A DNA stretch of 64,000 nucleotides from Fonsecaea monophora (taxonomy: Eukaryota > Ascomycota > Eurotiomycetes > Chaetothyriales > Herpotrichiellaceae). The stretch lies in assembly GCF_001642475.1 (NCBI RefSeq), contig NW_019174004.1, positions 101,074 to 165,073 on the forward strand, read 5' to 3'. A program made the translations under genes and the position numbers. The notes under the pieces are model-generated. The model did no database searches, was not told the origin of the DNA, and worked only from the letters and a program-made list of their open reading frames with translations. Shown here piece by piece: positions 1 to 11,290 of the stretch; position 1 is the stretch's first letter, and every line of letters starts with the position of its first letter.

Positions 1-14
1 AACTCGTCTCCATC

Positions 15-3000
15 CTATCTATTCTTCGCCATCTTCAGGCGCAAGAATCCTGCCAACTCCCCAGCTTTGACCTCGTCCTCTGAGCGAGAGGGACCCCGGA
101 CCTTCAAGGTCCTCTCCCCAAGGGCCCCTCCCCTCACAATCACCAGCCAGTGTCCTCCGGCATTCTGGCTGCCGTAAGCCATCTCCAGCTCCTCCAAGGA
201 GTGGAACTCCCCAGAGAGCTCTGCACTGAGCCCAGCGGCCCACAGCGACGACAAGACCTCCACGCACGATGTCTTCAACGCATTGGCGTCGAAGCTGGTG
301 ACCAGGATATCACATCTCCTGGCCACTGGCTTCGACTCTGCAGCCCCGGTCGCCGTCATCTTAGACGACTTGCCGGCCTGGGAGATCTGGCCACGGACGT
401 AACCGATCAGGTCCAGTATGTTGAGGCGGAACCCCGCCGCGCGGGTATTGCCTTTGTCAGACTTGGTCTGATATTCTTGGACCAGGGCGTCGTACCGCCC
501 GCCAACCGCCAGGACACGTCGAGAAGCGCTGTCTGCGCACTGGAAGAGCAGCGACCGCCGGTAGAGATACTCAGAATTGTTGCTGAGTGGCGCGATGAGG
601 ATCTGTGTCTGGACATTCATGCGCTGGAGGTACTTTGTGACCTCATCGAGGCGGCCAAGTAGGGGCAACGCCTTGCTGAAATGATCCGAGTCACCAAACA
701 GCTTGGACAACTTGGCGCGCACCTTCTCCAAGTCGCCGTCAAAGTTGAACCGCTTCAGATCCGTCACCGACGTCTCTGGAATGTTGATGGCGGGGCTGCG
801 TAACTCTTCACGTATTTGTGTCCACCCGTGTCCCTGGGTGTTGAGATGTGAGAGAGCCCGTTTGACGTCGGCAGCTTCAACTGGTTTGATCCGGCAGAAG
901 TCGAGGATTAGGTCGAGCAAGTCGGCATGGTTAATGTAGATTGTCCAGCAGCGTGCGGCTAGAGCAGGGAATTCGGTGAGGATTTCATCAAGAACTTTCA
1001 TAACCTCTGCTTCCTTCAAGGGCAAGTCCTTTGCACTGTTCGATATGAAGTCAAAGTCAACTTCAGGAAATTGTCTCGGCTGTGAACCTGGTGCTGCAGC
1101 GCGGTACACGGTTCCAAAGCAGTAGGTCTTGCTGTAGGTTGGTGAAGTCTGTCCAAGTGTGCGAGCAAAAGGGAGAGTAAGATCGTATGGTAGCTGGACA
1201 ACCAAACCTGAAGAATCGAGAAAGGTTGCTGCATGTGGGTAGAACTCGGCTTTTGGGAAAATACTTTGTCGTCCGACTTCAACTGCCCCATGTCGGCGAA
1301 AGATGGATTTTAGCTGATCGCAAGCAGATATCCAAAGCATCGAGTCGACAGACGCTGTGCCAGTTGTTGACTTGTCTTCCCAGGCAAGACTTGCAACAGG
1401 GCTGTTCGGGTTTGCGAATAGCTTCGTAATCAGCGCTTGGTATTCACCAGGATTTTCTGCTGCCATTCTATCAATGTAGCGTTGGAATTTCTCATCCTCG
1501 AGAGGCTCAGGGATTACGCCACTGTTGAGGAGCATAGAAGCGGTTGGTCTGCGAGTTTGATCGTGATCGATTAGCCGCGCAATTATGTCACCTTGTTTCT
1601 GATGGCTTTCTTCCTTGAAGAGCTGGGGTAACTGTGGTGGGTTTTCTTTGAGTCTCGCTTCCAAGTAGATGCTTCTTTCGGTCTTCGTGCTGAAGGAGAA
1701 ACACATCTCGAAGAACGTAACTCCAAGGGAGTACATATCCGCGCGCGAATCGTAGCTGCTTCCAGTTCGTTCAAGCTCGGGAGGCATATACCCTGCAGTG
1801 CCAATATGGTACGAAACCGTGACCATAGCTGGTCTCGAAAGCGAAAGGTCTGGCTTAGAAGTTGCTTGTCCGTAGCCTGCAAGTCCGAAATCACCAATTT
1901 TGGGAGTGTCGTGGGAGTCGAGGAAGATGTTGTCAGGTTTGAGATCTCTGTGTACAACGCCATGACTGTGAATGTAGGCGAGTCCTTCAAGTATGCGCCG
2001 AAACAACCGCCAGCCAGCATCGACGTCTTTTGGCAGACCTCCGTTGATGCGATCACGCAATGTTCGCCCGTCGCATAACTCCATTTGGATGTACAATACG
2101 GATGGTTCGTTGTTTGGAGGCGGGCGTGTCCGGACATGACTTACAGCCACCTGTGGAGAGTCCTCGCTCTGGAATGGATTTGCATTTTCTCCGGATCCTG
2201 GCTCTGGGGCATTTGACCGCTCGAAAGGATCACTAGTCCCCTGGTCTTGCTCTCTCTCTGGCTCTGGATCGCTTTGGAATGGGTCGTCATCAAAACCGTC
2301 ATCTGCATCAATAGAAGGTGGGTCTTGATAAGCAAACAGGTTACCATCATCGGAGTCGCTGAATTCTGCACCCTGGTTGCGATAGATTGATGGTTCCATG
2401 AAATCGTGACCAAGACTTAAAGGGGCGGTCTGGGGGATCGATCTCGTAGGTACCGCTCGATGATGTGGCTCTTCAACTTCTTCGTGTGCGGTTTCATACC
2501 AGGCATTGTAGTACCTGACAATATTCGGGTGGTTGAGTTTCGCAAGAAGGGCAACTTCCCGTAGAATGTTTTCGAGTTCCTTTATCGACTGACTCTTGAT
2601 CTCCTTGACCGCGTAAAACTGACCGTCTAGTTTGTTCCTGGCACGGACGACTTTGCCGTAGCCACCCTGCCCAAGCACAGCAGATTCCTCCCATTCGTTT
2701 CGATACCTGGAATTTCCAAGTCTGTCACTGTACCGTCTTATACGTCCTGGAGTAGCAGGCACAGTCAGGGATTGCGTTCGGAAGAGGTTGTCATTTTCGT
2801 CGAAGAAGATTTTCTTGCTCGAGAGTTGAAAGGCTGAAGGTCGCCGGTTGGGATTGGATCGAAACATCTCTTGCAGTAGTCCTTGAGCACTAGATTCGAA
2901 ATCGACATCTTCGAGCACATCTGCCGGGGATGTATATTTGGATTTGACTCCTTTGCCCAAAGCCATCTGCATCACGATCACGCCGAGATCCCAAATGCAG

Positions 3001-4468
3001 GTCTTGTTCGTGCGTGCTGGCGACTCGTTGTTTAGCTCGGGAGCGATCCAGAGAGGCAGCTCATCCGTCTTCGTATGAGACTTGTCTCTTACTGCATCAA
3101 CAAGTTCTCGAAGTTTTGTCCCATAGCCGTCTGACAGCTTGACTGTAACCCCTCTCTTGGGCGATATGAAAAGCATGACATTACCAGCATGCACCGCGGG
3201 ATGGACATAGCCATGTTTGTCGAAGAATACGAGGGCATCAACAAGCTCCCGAGTCCAAGTCCGGACTTTGGTCGGGCTGAGCGGTCCAGAAAGCTCAAGA
3301 AGATCATCAAGAGATCCTTTGTCGGCAAATTCGGAGAGGATAGCAAGGTTCCACTGGCCTGTGCCGTCCTCAAGGGCGATATGCTCAATCTTGTAATTGA
3401 TCAAGTCAACGACATTTTCGTGATGATGTTCCTTTGAGAATTCCAGGTCTTCTTCAACTATCTCCATGCATTTCTGCATCTGAGCTCTTGTATTTGCCGT
3501 CTCGGGAATGTAGATGTCCTTGAGCAAGAGCTGTGGAGCTTGTACAAGCTCGCTGTCCACTCGGGGGGAGACGATGGTGATTTTCTTGTCTTTCCGTCTG
3601 AGGATGACAGCTCTGCCTGAGACAGCCTTGAACTTGAATGGGGCATTTGTGACTGTGTCTTTGCAGGTCATGGACTGATCAAACCGGGTTTGTTCTTCGG
3701 GTGAATCGTAGAGCACGGCACCATCTTCCCCAGTCGCTGTGCGAGAGAGGTTGGACTTCTGGCGACGTTGTTTCTCGCTCTCGACTTGAGAATACAGCAG
3801 CTTTTCTTTCTCCTCGGCTTCTTCCGCCTGTTGTCTCCGTGCACTCTCTTCTTTCTCTTGGAGATTTTTCTTAGCCAAAGCTTCTTGGGCGGCACGTTCT
3901 TCTTCAAGGCTGAACGCGGTTTTCTTGGCAGCCTTGTCCGAGACAAACTGATCAAGGAAGTCCATTATGGCAGTGTTGACCACGTAGACGATCTCGCTTC
4001 CTTGGTTCTGTTTCTGGTTGGTGGCAATAATGTCCTCGATTTGCTTTCTGAGGTTGGGGTCTTTTGGCTCAACCTCGACAATATTGATCTTTGGAAGCAC
4101 CTTTGGATAGTCGCGTGGAAACTCGAAGATGAGTTTGACAAAGTAGTCACGACTTTCGAGTGGGGAGACTCGAACTTGAAAGGCTAAATTCTCCTGAGTC
4201 TGTGTGTGTGTCAGATTTCATTCATGATGAGGGTGCGGTTCGGTCCCTTTACCTTCCACGCATCCTTCCTGCCACGAATACGCTGGAACTCGTCAGGATA
4301 GATTGCTCTTGTGGTGAGGAACTCGTTACGCTGGACTTCCGGGTAGCCGGCGAGTTCTTCTTCGAAGTTGCGTTGAGACTGTTCCAACGGAGGTGGTGTT
4401 GTGGACGTTGGTGGTTGAGGCACAGGAACCTGCGCCTGTTGATTCTTTCCTTTCTTTTTCGTCGGCAT
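15..4468 (-). CDS. GCN2: eIF2-alpha kinase GCN2 (cpc-3)
   Basis: Two exons, complement(15..4193, 4253..4468), give about 1464 residues; the 59-nt intron is in phase 0. Order seen: an N-terminal RWD domain (about residues 15-130, split by the intron), a charged linker, a degenerate pseudokinase (about 250-500), an active kinase and a histidyl-tRNA synthetase-like region with C-terminal domain (about 1050-1464). In the kinase the glycine loop GQGGYGK is near 583, followed by AVKEIK, then HRDLKPDN near 821 and DFGLA. A long acidic insert sits between the N-lobe and the catalytic loop, as is usual for GCN2. The family binds uncharged tRNA through the HisRS-like part, contacts Gcn1 through RWD, and phosphorylates eIF2 alpha on amino-acid starvation. 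The start at 4468 is the only ATG giving a full RWD. Length is slightly short of yeast Gcn2. Divergent from DRG1. Confidence 0.95.
4194..4252 (-). other. GCN2 intron 1
   Basis: Donor GTAAAG follows the Lys codon of DAWK. The acceptor CAG lies directly before GAG AAT TTA GCC, restoring the RWD reading frame in phase 0. Length is 59 nt. A nearer TTTAG acceptor would break the frame and was not used. Confidence 0.8.
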
Positions 4469-4961
4469 GGCGAGGATTCACTTCAGATCCCCTAGGGGAC
4501 CTGGAGACCCGCTTAGTATTCGCTATTTCGTGCAAAAGTCTTGGCACGTGACTCCTCTGGAGCGCTTGCCTGGTAGCCGCAGCGACAGCTGCAACCACCT
4601 ATAACATGTTTCTCGTCCTCATTGTCGTGGGTTTGTTGTTGTGGTTGTTGGAAAAAGAGAAGAAGGATGTGGTGAAAAGGCGTGTCCTAAAGAGTCACGA
4701 CACGAGGCTCAACAGCCAAGACATTATCGGGACGGAATTACCTTGTTCCGATATGCCAATTCTCCATCGTCCAACTTGATTCTTGGTATCCTTGCACCAA
4801 CTCACTCCCTCTACACCGTTTCGGAAACGACGGACAGGGTTTATCTGTTTGGACGGAAAAAAGACACATATTCTCTTTCTTTGTGCGCCTTTTCAAGTTT
4901 TGCCCAGGTCGGCCGAGGTCACAGAGCGGTCGTATAGGTTGTTCAAAACCTCACCTTCAAG
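4469..4961. promoter_or_regulatory. Divergent promoter between GCN2 and DRG1
   Basis: These 493 bp separate the two start codons and contain no convincing ORF. The clearest element is CACGTGACTC at 4545-4554, where a CACGTG E-box overlaps TGACTC, the core half of the Gcn4/Cpc1 response element. A TTG/GTG-rich stretch lies around 4625-4650. Control of both genes from this interval is inference from the geometry. Confidence 0.5.
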
Positions 4962-6724
4962 ATGGTCAACATAACGGAGAAGATCAAGGAGTGGGTTGTC
5001 TGTGTCTCGCCCAGAGCCGTCTGGAATCTGACTCTTGGTACAGGATCGAGGCCGAAATGGCCCGAACTCAGAGTGGGTTTCAGCAGCGTGTCATAGATGG
5101 CCTGGTCCGGTGCTGATTGGGTTGCAGAAAACAAAGCCACAGGTTGGTGCTCGAATGCTTTAGCATCCTGATCTATGCACGCCCTGACAGAGAGTGATCA
5201 CCAGAGTATCACCTTGGTTTACTGAAAGGGTAGGTCCAGCATTCTGTTTCTGGAGACAACGCAAGCAGCGGGAGGAGGAACGGAGGGAACAAGATGAGAC
5301 GAAGAGCGAGAACCTGTGCACGTGCCTTCTGTATATGCACGTGACTCTGTTTTCAGTCTCTTGCGATGCATATTTGAGCTGAGCTTTTGGACAAGGAACT
5401 GGGATATGCTTCCAGTTTCGTGAAATATGGCACTACAAGTGGTGCGAAAATGGACGTAGATTGTCGAGCACGAGCACACCCAAGGTTTGCTACTCAGGGG
5501 AGGATCTTCTGATGTTTCAGCCTTGCCCCTTTTTCGTGCAACCCCATCTTGTTGCTGTGTCACCTCAGCACCCTCATCTCCCAGTTGGCATCTTATGGTT
5601 GCAGCCAACAACAGTGGCTGACTTCTGTGGCTAGCAAACTCGCACGGCTACGTGCACAACTACTTGAACCAGCCGCGGGTGCCGGCTCCGGTGGTGGTAC
5701 AGGTTTCGATGTTTCAAAATCAGGGGATGCCCGAATAGCCCTGGTCGGCTTCCCTTCAGTGGGTAAATCGACCTTCCTCTCGAAAATCACAAAGACCAAG
5801 TCCGAAGTGGCCGCATATTCCTTCACGACACTCACGGCCATTCCCGGCGTGCTCGAGTATGGAGGAGCAGAGATCCAAATCCTGGATCTCCCTGGTATCA
5901 TCGAAGGTGCCTCGGAAGGAAAAGGGCGAGGACGACAGGTCATCAGCGCCGCAAAGGTCAGGCAATAAGACAAGCGCTCGTGCCTCCATCTTCAAAAGGC
6001 ATTTTAGCTGACACTGAGACTGATTTAGACATCCGACCTGATCCTGATGGTGCTCGACGCGACCAAACGCGCAGAGCAACGGGCTCTTCTTGAGGCAGAA
6101 CTCGAGGCCGTTGGCATCCGGCTCAACCGCGAGCCGCCCAACATCTACTTGAAAGCCAAGAAGGCCGGCGGCATGAAGATCACCTTCCAATCCCCACCCA
6201 AGTACCTGGACGAGAAGATGCTGTACAACATCCTACGGGACTACAAGATGCTCAACTGCGAAGTGCTCGTGCGCGACGAGAACGCCACCGTCGACGACTT
6301 CATCGACGTCATCATGAAAGACCACCGCAAGTACATCCGGTGTCTGTACGTGTACAACAAGATCGATAGCGTCACGGTCGAGTACCTGGACGAACTGGCC
6401 CGCGAGCCCCACACGGTGGTCATGTCATGCGAGCTGGACCTGGGCGTCCAGGACGTGGTGGAGAGGTGTTGGCAGGAGTTGCGCCTGATGCGCATTTACA
6501 CCAAGCGGCAGGGCGTGGACCCGGACTTTAGCGAGGCCCTCATCGTCCGCAGCGGCAGCACGATCGAGGACGTGTGTGACCAGATCCACCGCACGCTCAA
6601 GGAGACGTTCAAGTACGCGCTGGTCTGGGGCGCCTCAGCCAAGCACATCCCGCAGAGAGTCGGGCTGGCCCATGTTGTCGCAGATGAGGATGTGGTGCAG
6701 GTCGTGAGTGCGTGGAAAGCATAG
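4962..6724 (+). CDS. RBG1: Developmentally regulated GTP-binding protein 1 (DRG1/Rbg1)
   Basis: Six exons: 4962..4990, 5044..5072, 5128..5142, 5205..5229, 5635..5956 and 6029..6724, giving 371 residues; all phases agree. The first four exons are 29, 29, 15 and 25 nt and together encode the conserved helical N-terminus (KIKEIEAEMARTQKNKAT, then EYHLGLLKGKLARL), which no single ORF shows. The G domain follows, with G1 GFPSVGKST near residue 69, the switch I/effector segment FTTLTAIPG, G3 DLPGIIEGA and G4 NKID near 249; a TGS domain ends the protein. DRG1 is an Obg-family GTPase that associates with polysomes through a DFRP partner (Tma46 in yeast). Intron 4 is unusually long (405 nt). The last exon is markedly richer in G/C at third positions than its neighbours. 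Confidence 0.95.
5230..5634 (+). other. Long intron 4 of DRG1
   Basis: The donor GTAGGT follows AAAGG and the acceptor GGCTAG precedes C AAA CTC, rejoining LLKGKLARL. At 405 nt it is several times longer than the other introns of this gene. No snoRNA boxes or tRNA were recognised in it. Confidence 0.75.
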
Positions 6725-6920
6725 AGGTCGGTTGGATCATGGCTCGTCGGTGTGTATTGAGCGATCAACCTGTCGCATAAGTGGCACTTGTGTGCTATTT
6801 CGTGGCAATGTGGATGGATTGGCCAGGCCAGGCCAGGAGATCAGATCACGCACACTACTAAAAGGGAGTTTTCCTGTGATACTTTTGTTTGGCAGCCCCT
6901 GTATTTGTTTTCGTTCTCAT

Positions 6921-8249
6921 TCATCTCAATGCCCTCCTGGGATCCAGACTGCTCACGTTGGCGCTAACCGCCTTGCCGTCAAACACAAACTCGCTCATCA
7001 ACTTGCCCGTGCCAGGCCCGTTCTGTATACCCCAACAAGTGTGTCCTGCAGCCATGTAGATGCCCTTGACGCCCGTGGGGCCGACCAGGGGTCCCCCGCC
7101 CGTCTCTACCTGCGGCAGATAGCACGCCTGGCGGACCAGCACGGTGCCATCACGCAGCTCGTCCGAGACACTCGCGCAATAGTCGACAATGTCCTGGCAG
7201 CGGCTGTCGTCGACCTGGACATCGGCTGTAGACTTGGGCAGGGGCACGAGGTGGTCACCTTCGCCGCACGCATACACTTCGTTGTCCGGCCGCGCGTAGA
7301 TCTCCGGCGTGACGTGGCGGGCACGCGACTTTGTGCCCCCCTTGAAGTTCTTGGGCAGCGAGATCGACGTGAAGAGGCAGTATGCGCTGACCGGCCTCGA
7401 AGGGCGGATGGTCACGCTGTGAGCGCGCAAGGCGCCGATGGGAGATCTGGGCCAGACATTCTTCGTCCACGGCCCGGCAGTGATGATGACATGGTCCGCG
7501 TAGAGGCATTTTCCCTCCTTGGTCGAACTGTCAGTGTATTTTACCGCGTGCTCGCCTCCTTCTCGAGACGCGATCTCGTCGACGCTGCCCAAGACGACGC
7601 GGGCACCCTTTTCCTCGGCAAGTTTGGCCATGGACGTGGTGAAGTGATAGGGATGGACCTGCGCCGTGTCGCTCGGAGAGCCCATCGAGTCGTAGGCATT
7701 GACGCACTCTTCCGCCACCCAGTCCAGATCGTCCGGAAGTCCCATGCTGCGGAGGTTGTCGTACGATTCTTTGCTTCGTTTCTGGAGACTGACGCGGGTA
7801 GGATCGACGTTGCCATCGCTGGCGACATCCGGCCGGTGAATTCCCCTGACATCTTCCTTTTCGCCCGCGCCGTTTTCCTGTACTTCGCCATCCACAGCGC
7901 CTTCGCGGGCCATCACCTTTTCCTGGTCACTGACATGCCGGCCTTTCAGATCGATCTGCCCCACGCCCACGCCCCTATATCCCCATCGGCGATCACCCCC
8001 GTGTTCCTTTGCGAGTTCGGAATGCAGTCTGAAACTGAGCGGCACCAGGCACGAGGGATAAGCCCACAGGGCCAGCAAGCCACCGGCTTTCCCTGACGCA
8101 CCACTAGCAATGCCCGTAGCCTCAAGGAGATAGATCGAGTGTAACTCGGGATTGTATTTCGAATGGCGGGTGAGGAAGTACGCGGTTGTGCAGCCGATGA
8201 TACCCCCGCCCACGACCACTATCGTCTTTTTTTGCTCGGGCACGGCCAT
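6921..8249 (-). CDS. FAD-dependent oxidoreductase, DAO family (TDA3-like)
   Basis: Single exon, 442 residues from the ATG at 8249; an upstream in-frame TTG at 8276 is not a likely start. A Rossmann FAD-binding motif VVVGGGIIGCTTAYFL lies at residues 11-26, followed by ATGIASGASGKAGGLLA, where DAO-type enzymes contact FAD. A C-terminal block with GPTGVKGIYMAAGHTCWGI resembles the FAD-proximal end of glycine/D-amino acid oxidases. Overall it looks like the fungal TDA3-type putative oxidoreductases, whose substrate is not established. No signal peptide is seen. A GC-rich third codon position produces a long antisense shadow ORF, which is not a gene. It is transcribed in the same direction as CRT10 upstream. 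Confidence 0.85.
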   Translation of the reverse strand: MAVPEQKKTIVVVGGGIIGCTTAYFLTRHSKYNPELHSIYLLEATGIASGASGKAGGLLALWAYPSCLVPLSFRLHSELAKEHGGDRRWGYRGVGVGQIDLKGRHVSDQEKVMAREGAVDGEVQENGAGEKEDVRGIHRPDVASDGNVDPTRVSLQKRSKESYDNLRSMGLPDDLDWVAEECVNAYDSMGSPSDTAQVHPYHFTTSMAKLAEEKGARVVLGSVDEIASREGGEHAVKYTDSSTKEGKCLYADHVIITAGPWTKNVWPRSPIGALRAHSVTIRPSRPVSAYCLFTSISLPKNFKGGTKSRARHVTPEIYARPDNEVYACGEGDHLVPLPKSTADVQVDDSRCQDIVDYCASVSDELRDGTVLVRQACYLPQVETGGGPLVGPTGVKGIYMAAGHTCWGIQNGPGTGKLMSEFVFDGKAVSANVSSLDPRRALR

Positions 8250-8731
8250 GTTGTTTCTGCCAAAGTATGGTCCCAATGGCAGCAGCCGATGCTGCTTGTG
8301 AGGGAAGAGACGGATGGTGACTAATCGAGGGTTTCCTTGGTGACGGAAAACGACTGGGCTGCGGGGTTTGCAATCCGGATCTGTCGATGTCAGAGGAAAA
8401 GGCCTCGATTCGAAAGATTACAGTGCATAAATAATGTCTATGCCCCTCACTACAATTCAGAACGAGATGTAGAAGAATATTATAGACAGAATCCAACGTC
8501 TCTGATATGACCTCATACAACCACTGACTTGGTGGCGGTGCCCCACCAATCACGGCCTCTCAGCCTCGTCGTGAATTCTCTTTACACAAGCCTCAAGAGA
8601 CACTTTGGAAGAGAGATTTATATCTACCTGTTAGATAAGAACTTGGTCGAAGACATTGTCATCAAGTATAGAATATAAATATCCACATCCATAATATCTC
8701 GAATATCTCGTGTATCGCCTTGTCACATGCA
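8250..8731. other. Intergenic: 5' flank of TDA3-like gene and 3' flank of CRT10
   Basis: Both genes run on the minus strand, so this interval holds the promoter of the oxidoreductase gene and the 3' end of CRT10. The part at 8600-8715 is A/T-rich (repeated ATAT and ATATCTCG), fitting a polyadenylation region. No ORF or RNA gene is supported. Confidence 0.5.
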
Positions 8732-11290
8732 TCAATCAAGCAGGTCGAGGCTTGACACCTCCTCGTAGGCATTAATATCCTCTCTTTCCACTCCCCGCGA
8801 TAGCTCGTAGGATAGAACAGTCATATCCATATATGTCAACATGAGCCTGTATCTCCGACTACTTTCAAGGGCTTGCCATGCCTCTGGAGTTGATGGGACT
8901 TCCCACTCCCGTGTCTCTGTCCTGGTTCTTGCAGATCGTCTTTTCTGAGCATGATGTGACAGACGTTTCCTCTTCGGCCGGTGCTCTTCTGCATGCTCTT
9001 CAGATTCTGTGTCAACCTTTAGTAGCTGAGAGCCATCCTCTTCGCCACTACGCCCGTCGACGACAAGCACAGTATGGTCGAATGTGGTGGGAACTCCATC
9101 CACAAGCCCGTCTTTGCCCCATTCCGGTGACTCGGTCGATCCAGATCGATCTTCGAATCCGTTTCGCATGAAGCATCCTTGAACCGGGGAAGCTGCTATG
9201 CCGAGGAGTGGACCAAATGGACGCAGGCCTTTCATCTCTTGTTTTTTGGTTGGTAAAATCCAGCTTACCCGCATTCCCAGTGTGTCCGTCTTCTCGTTTT
9301 TTGTCAGTGAACAGACCGCACATCGACCGATCTGTGTAGCAATGACAACAACCCCCAATTCAGGGATTTGCAGCATCATATTGAGTCTGTCAATGTTGGC
9401 GTGACTCGAACCCTGTATTAAAGGAGGTAACGCCTGTTTGAGGATGTTGGCACAAAATACATGCGGCGAATCTGCTTCGGGAGCAATGATCAATCTCAAA
9501 TTTGATACGCTGCAATGAAGAGTAGGTATAATCGGTGGCTTGGCTCTGTAACGGGTTTTGGAAACTTTCGAAGTGCCGCCCTGAGTCGATGGTTTGGGAT
9601 CTTTGGGTTCCATGTGCGGCCGTCTGCGCAAGGGAGAATCAACATCGGATGCGGACAAGACGTCCACGTCAATCTCTTGGCTGTTCCGCTGGGCGAGACT
9701 TGACAATGATGTGGTACTTCGTCGACTCGTAGAAGAGAGGTCGATATCCTCAACATCATCCGAATCAGAAGAATAGTGTACTTCCTCTTTCTCGCTCTCT
9801 CCAGATTCGCTGTCGGCGTCTTCGAATCGCATGTATTCGAGCGATAGAGTGTCTCTCTGTGGTGTTGTAGGTCCGTCATCAATACTGTGAGATCTCGGAT
9901 CGGACCCAGAAACAGAAGTGGCCTCGCTGTTGTCTGACACCGGGGCGACCTCTGGTTCTCCAATGACTCCTTCATCATCGTCCGGAGATCCGTCAACAGA
10001 GTCTTGACCATAGGTTGGAAGCAGACTCGCATTGAGCTCAGCTCGCTCAGCATCAACGCTGGCTTCGTCCATGTCAGACCAAGAGTCAAACGTCTCCCGG
10101 ATATCTTCCACATCCTCGTCGTCCTCCATACCTTCATACATGAGAAAGTGTATATGACCATTGCTAGGCGTGCGGAGTCGGACAACATTAGTCAGGTCGT
10201 AGCTTTCCAGGTCATTATGCCCATGGTACTGAGGTACCTTGGAGTAACCGCAAAATTGTTCCATCGTCCGAGCTGGCCGAAATGCACGCGGGTCCAGGGC
10301 AGCAACAAGCCAGCCTCCTTCTCGCCTCCGGTAAGTGGATGCTCGCATGCTTCTCTCAGAGAAATCCCAGGATTTGTGGCAGAGACCTTGCCATATTTGC
10401 CATATCTTCATGTCACCATTGATATCAGTGCTCAACAGCCAGTTCCCTTCCACGTCATCATCTGTGTTCACAAAAGAAATGCAGGGGATGTTATGGTCAT
10501 GCCCTTCGATGCCCGCAAGAGTGATTTTGTAATTCTTGTTGCGTGGTGGAGGGGTGGCATCAACGCCTATCGCAAGCCATTCTTGCCAATCCAGCTGTTT
10601 AGCATGCTGGGAAACCTCGTAATCATCGTCGGACATTTGGTCCTCATTATCTCTCCCGTCATTACTCGTGTCTGTCAAGGCAAAAGCAAATACGGTTATT
10701 TTAGCACAAGGATCAGCGTCTGCCACATGATGAGGTGTGTTGGCCGACACCGCAATCATTCGGGCATGCGTGTGTATTGCAAGGCCCCAAGCAGATTCAT
10801 AGACCCACTGCGTGAAGAAGGGCCCGAGCCCGACGTACTCACTCCGAGCATCCGTGCTGAAGCGGTACGGGTCCTTGCGAATGGCTTCAGAGATGGAGTG
10901 GGTATAATAGGCAGAAATGTTGCCGGAATCGGTTGCAATGAGAAGAATCTCCTCCTTCCCCAGGTCTCCCACCACGAGGTGATTGATGGCATGAGGAAAT
11001 TGAGAATCAATATAGCCATCCGCATCGGGATTTGCGAGCGCGGGCACAATGAGCAGTGCAGGCAGTCTGTGGAGTTTCTGGAAGGGAAAGTCTGGCCTGT
11101 AGACGGCAACGGTATCTCTGGTTGCCACAAAGTAGAGATTAAAGCGTTGAGATAACGCAGTCAAATTGTTTCGCCAGTAAGAGAGCGGTGGAAGGCATGG
11201 TACTCCATCGCGCAGGAACCTTTCAGCTCCTGTCTCGATGCTCGTGAGACCAATGTTGACCGACTCGAAAGGCCGGGTATCTTCGTCCAT
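8732..11290 (-). CDS. CRT10: CRT10-like WD-repeat protein
   Basis: Single exon, 852 residues, ATG at 11290. The N-terminal half reads like a divergent beta-propeller: LYFVATRDTVAVYRP, INHLVVGDLGKEEILLIATD, WGLAIHTHARMIAVSANT, and DDDVEGNWLLSTDINGDMKIW. Together these match the fungal CRT10 family. A long acidic, Ser/Asp-rich stretch follows (about residues 390-560, with runs such as DDDEGVIGEPE and SESGESEKEE). Then comes a second propeller-like part containing LIIAPEADSPHVFCANILKQ. In yeast Crt10 is linked to transcriptional control of ribonucleotide reductase genes; that role is carried over from the family. A 383-codon ORF on the opposite strand is a shadow. Confidence 0.85.
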   Translation of the reverse strand: MDEDTRPFESVNIGLTSIETGAERFLRDGVPCLPPLSYWRNNLTALSQRFNLYFVATRDTVAVYRPDFPFQKLHRLPALLIVPALANPDADGYIDSQFPHAINHLVVGDLGKEEILLIATDSGNISAYYTHSISEAIRKDPYRFSTDARSEYVGLGPFFTQWVYESAWGLAIHTHARMIAVSANTPHHVADADPCAKITVFAFALTDTSNDGRDNEDQMSDDDYEVSQHAKQLDWQEWLAIGVDATPPPRNKNYKITLAGIEGHDHNIPCISFVNTDDDVEGNWLLSTDINGDMKIWQIWQGLCHKSWDFSERSMRASTYRRREGGWLVAALDPRAFRPARTMEQFCGYSKVPQYHGHNDLESYDLTNVVRLRTPSNGHIHFLMYEGMEDDEDVEDIRETFDSWSDMDEASVDAERAELNASLLPTYGQDSVDGSPDDDEGVIGEPEVAPVSDNSEATSVSGSDPRSHSIDDGPTTPQRDTLSLEYMRFEDADSESGESEKEEVHYSSDSDDVEDIDLSSTSRRSTTSLSSLAQRNSQEIDVDVLSASDVDSPLRRRPHMEPKDPKPSTQGGTSKVSKTRYRAKPPIIPTLHCSVSNLRLIIAPEADSPHVFCANILKQALPPLIQGSSHANIDRLNMMLQIPELGVVVIATQIGRCAVCSLTKNEKTDTLGMRVSWILPTKKQEMKGLRPFGPLLGIAASPVQGCFMRNGFEDRSGSTESPEWGKDGLVDGVPTTFDHTVLVVDGRSGEEDGSQLLKVDTESEEHAEEHRPKRKRLSHHAQKRRSARTRTETREWEVPSTPEAWQALESSRRYRLMLTYMDMTVLSYELSRGVEREDINAYEEVSSLDLLD

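Noticed and set aside
6708..8096. 462-codon plus-strand ORF opposite the TDA3-like gene
   Set aside because: It mirrors the G/C-rich third positions of the real minus-strand gene, has Arg/Asp/Val-rich composition without domains, and the minus frame carries a clear FAD-binding protein.
10004..11155. 383-codon plus-strand ORF opposite CRT10
   Set aside because: Antisense shadow; the minus frame continues well beyond it on both sides and carries WD-type blades.
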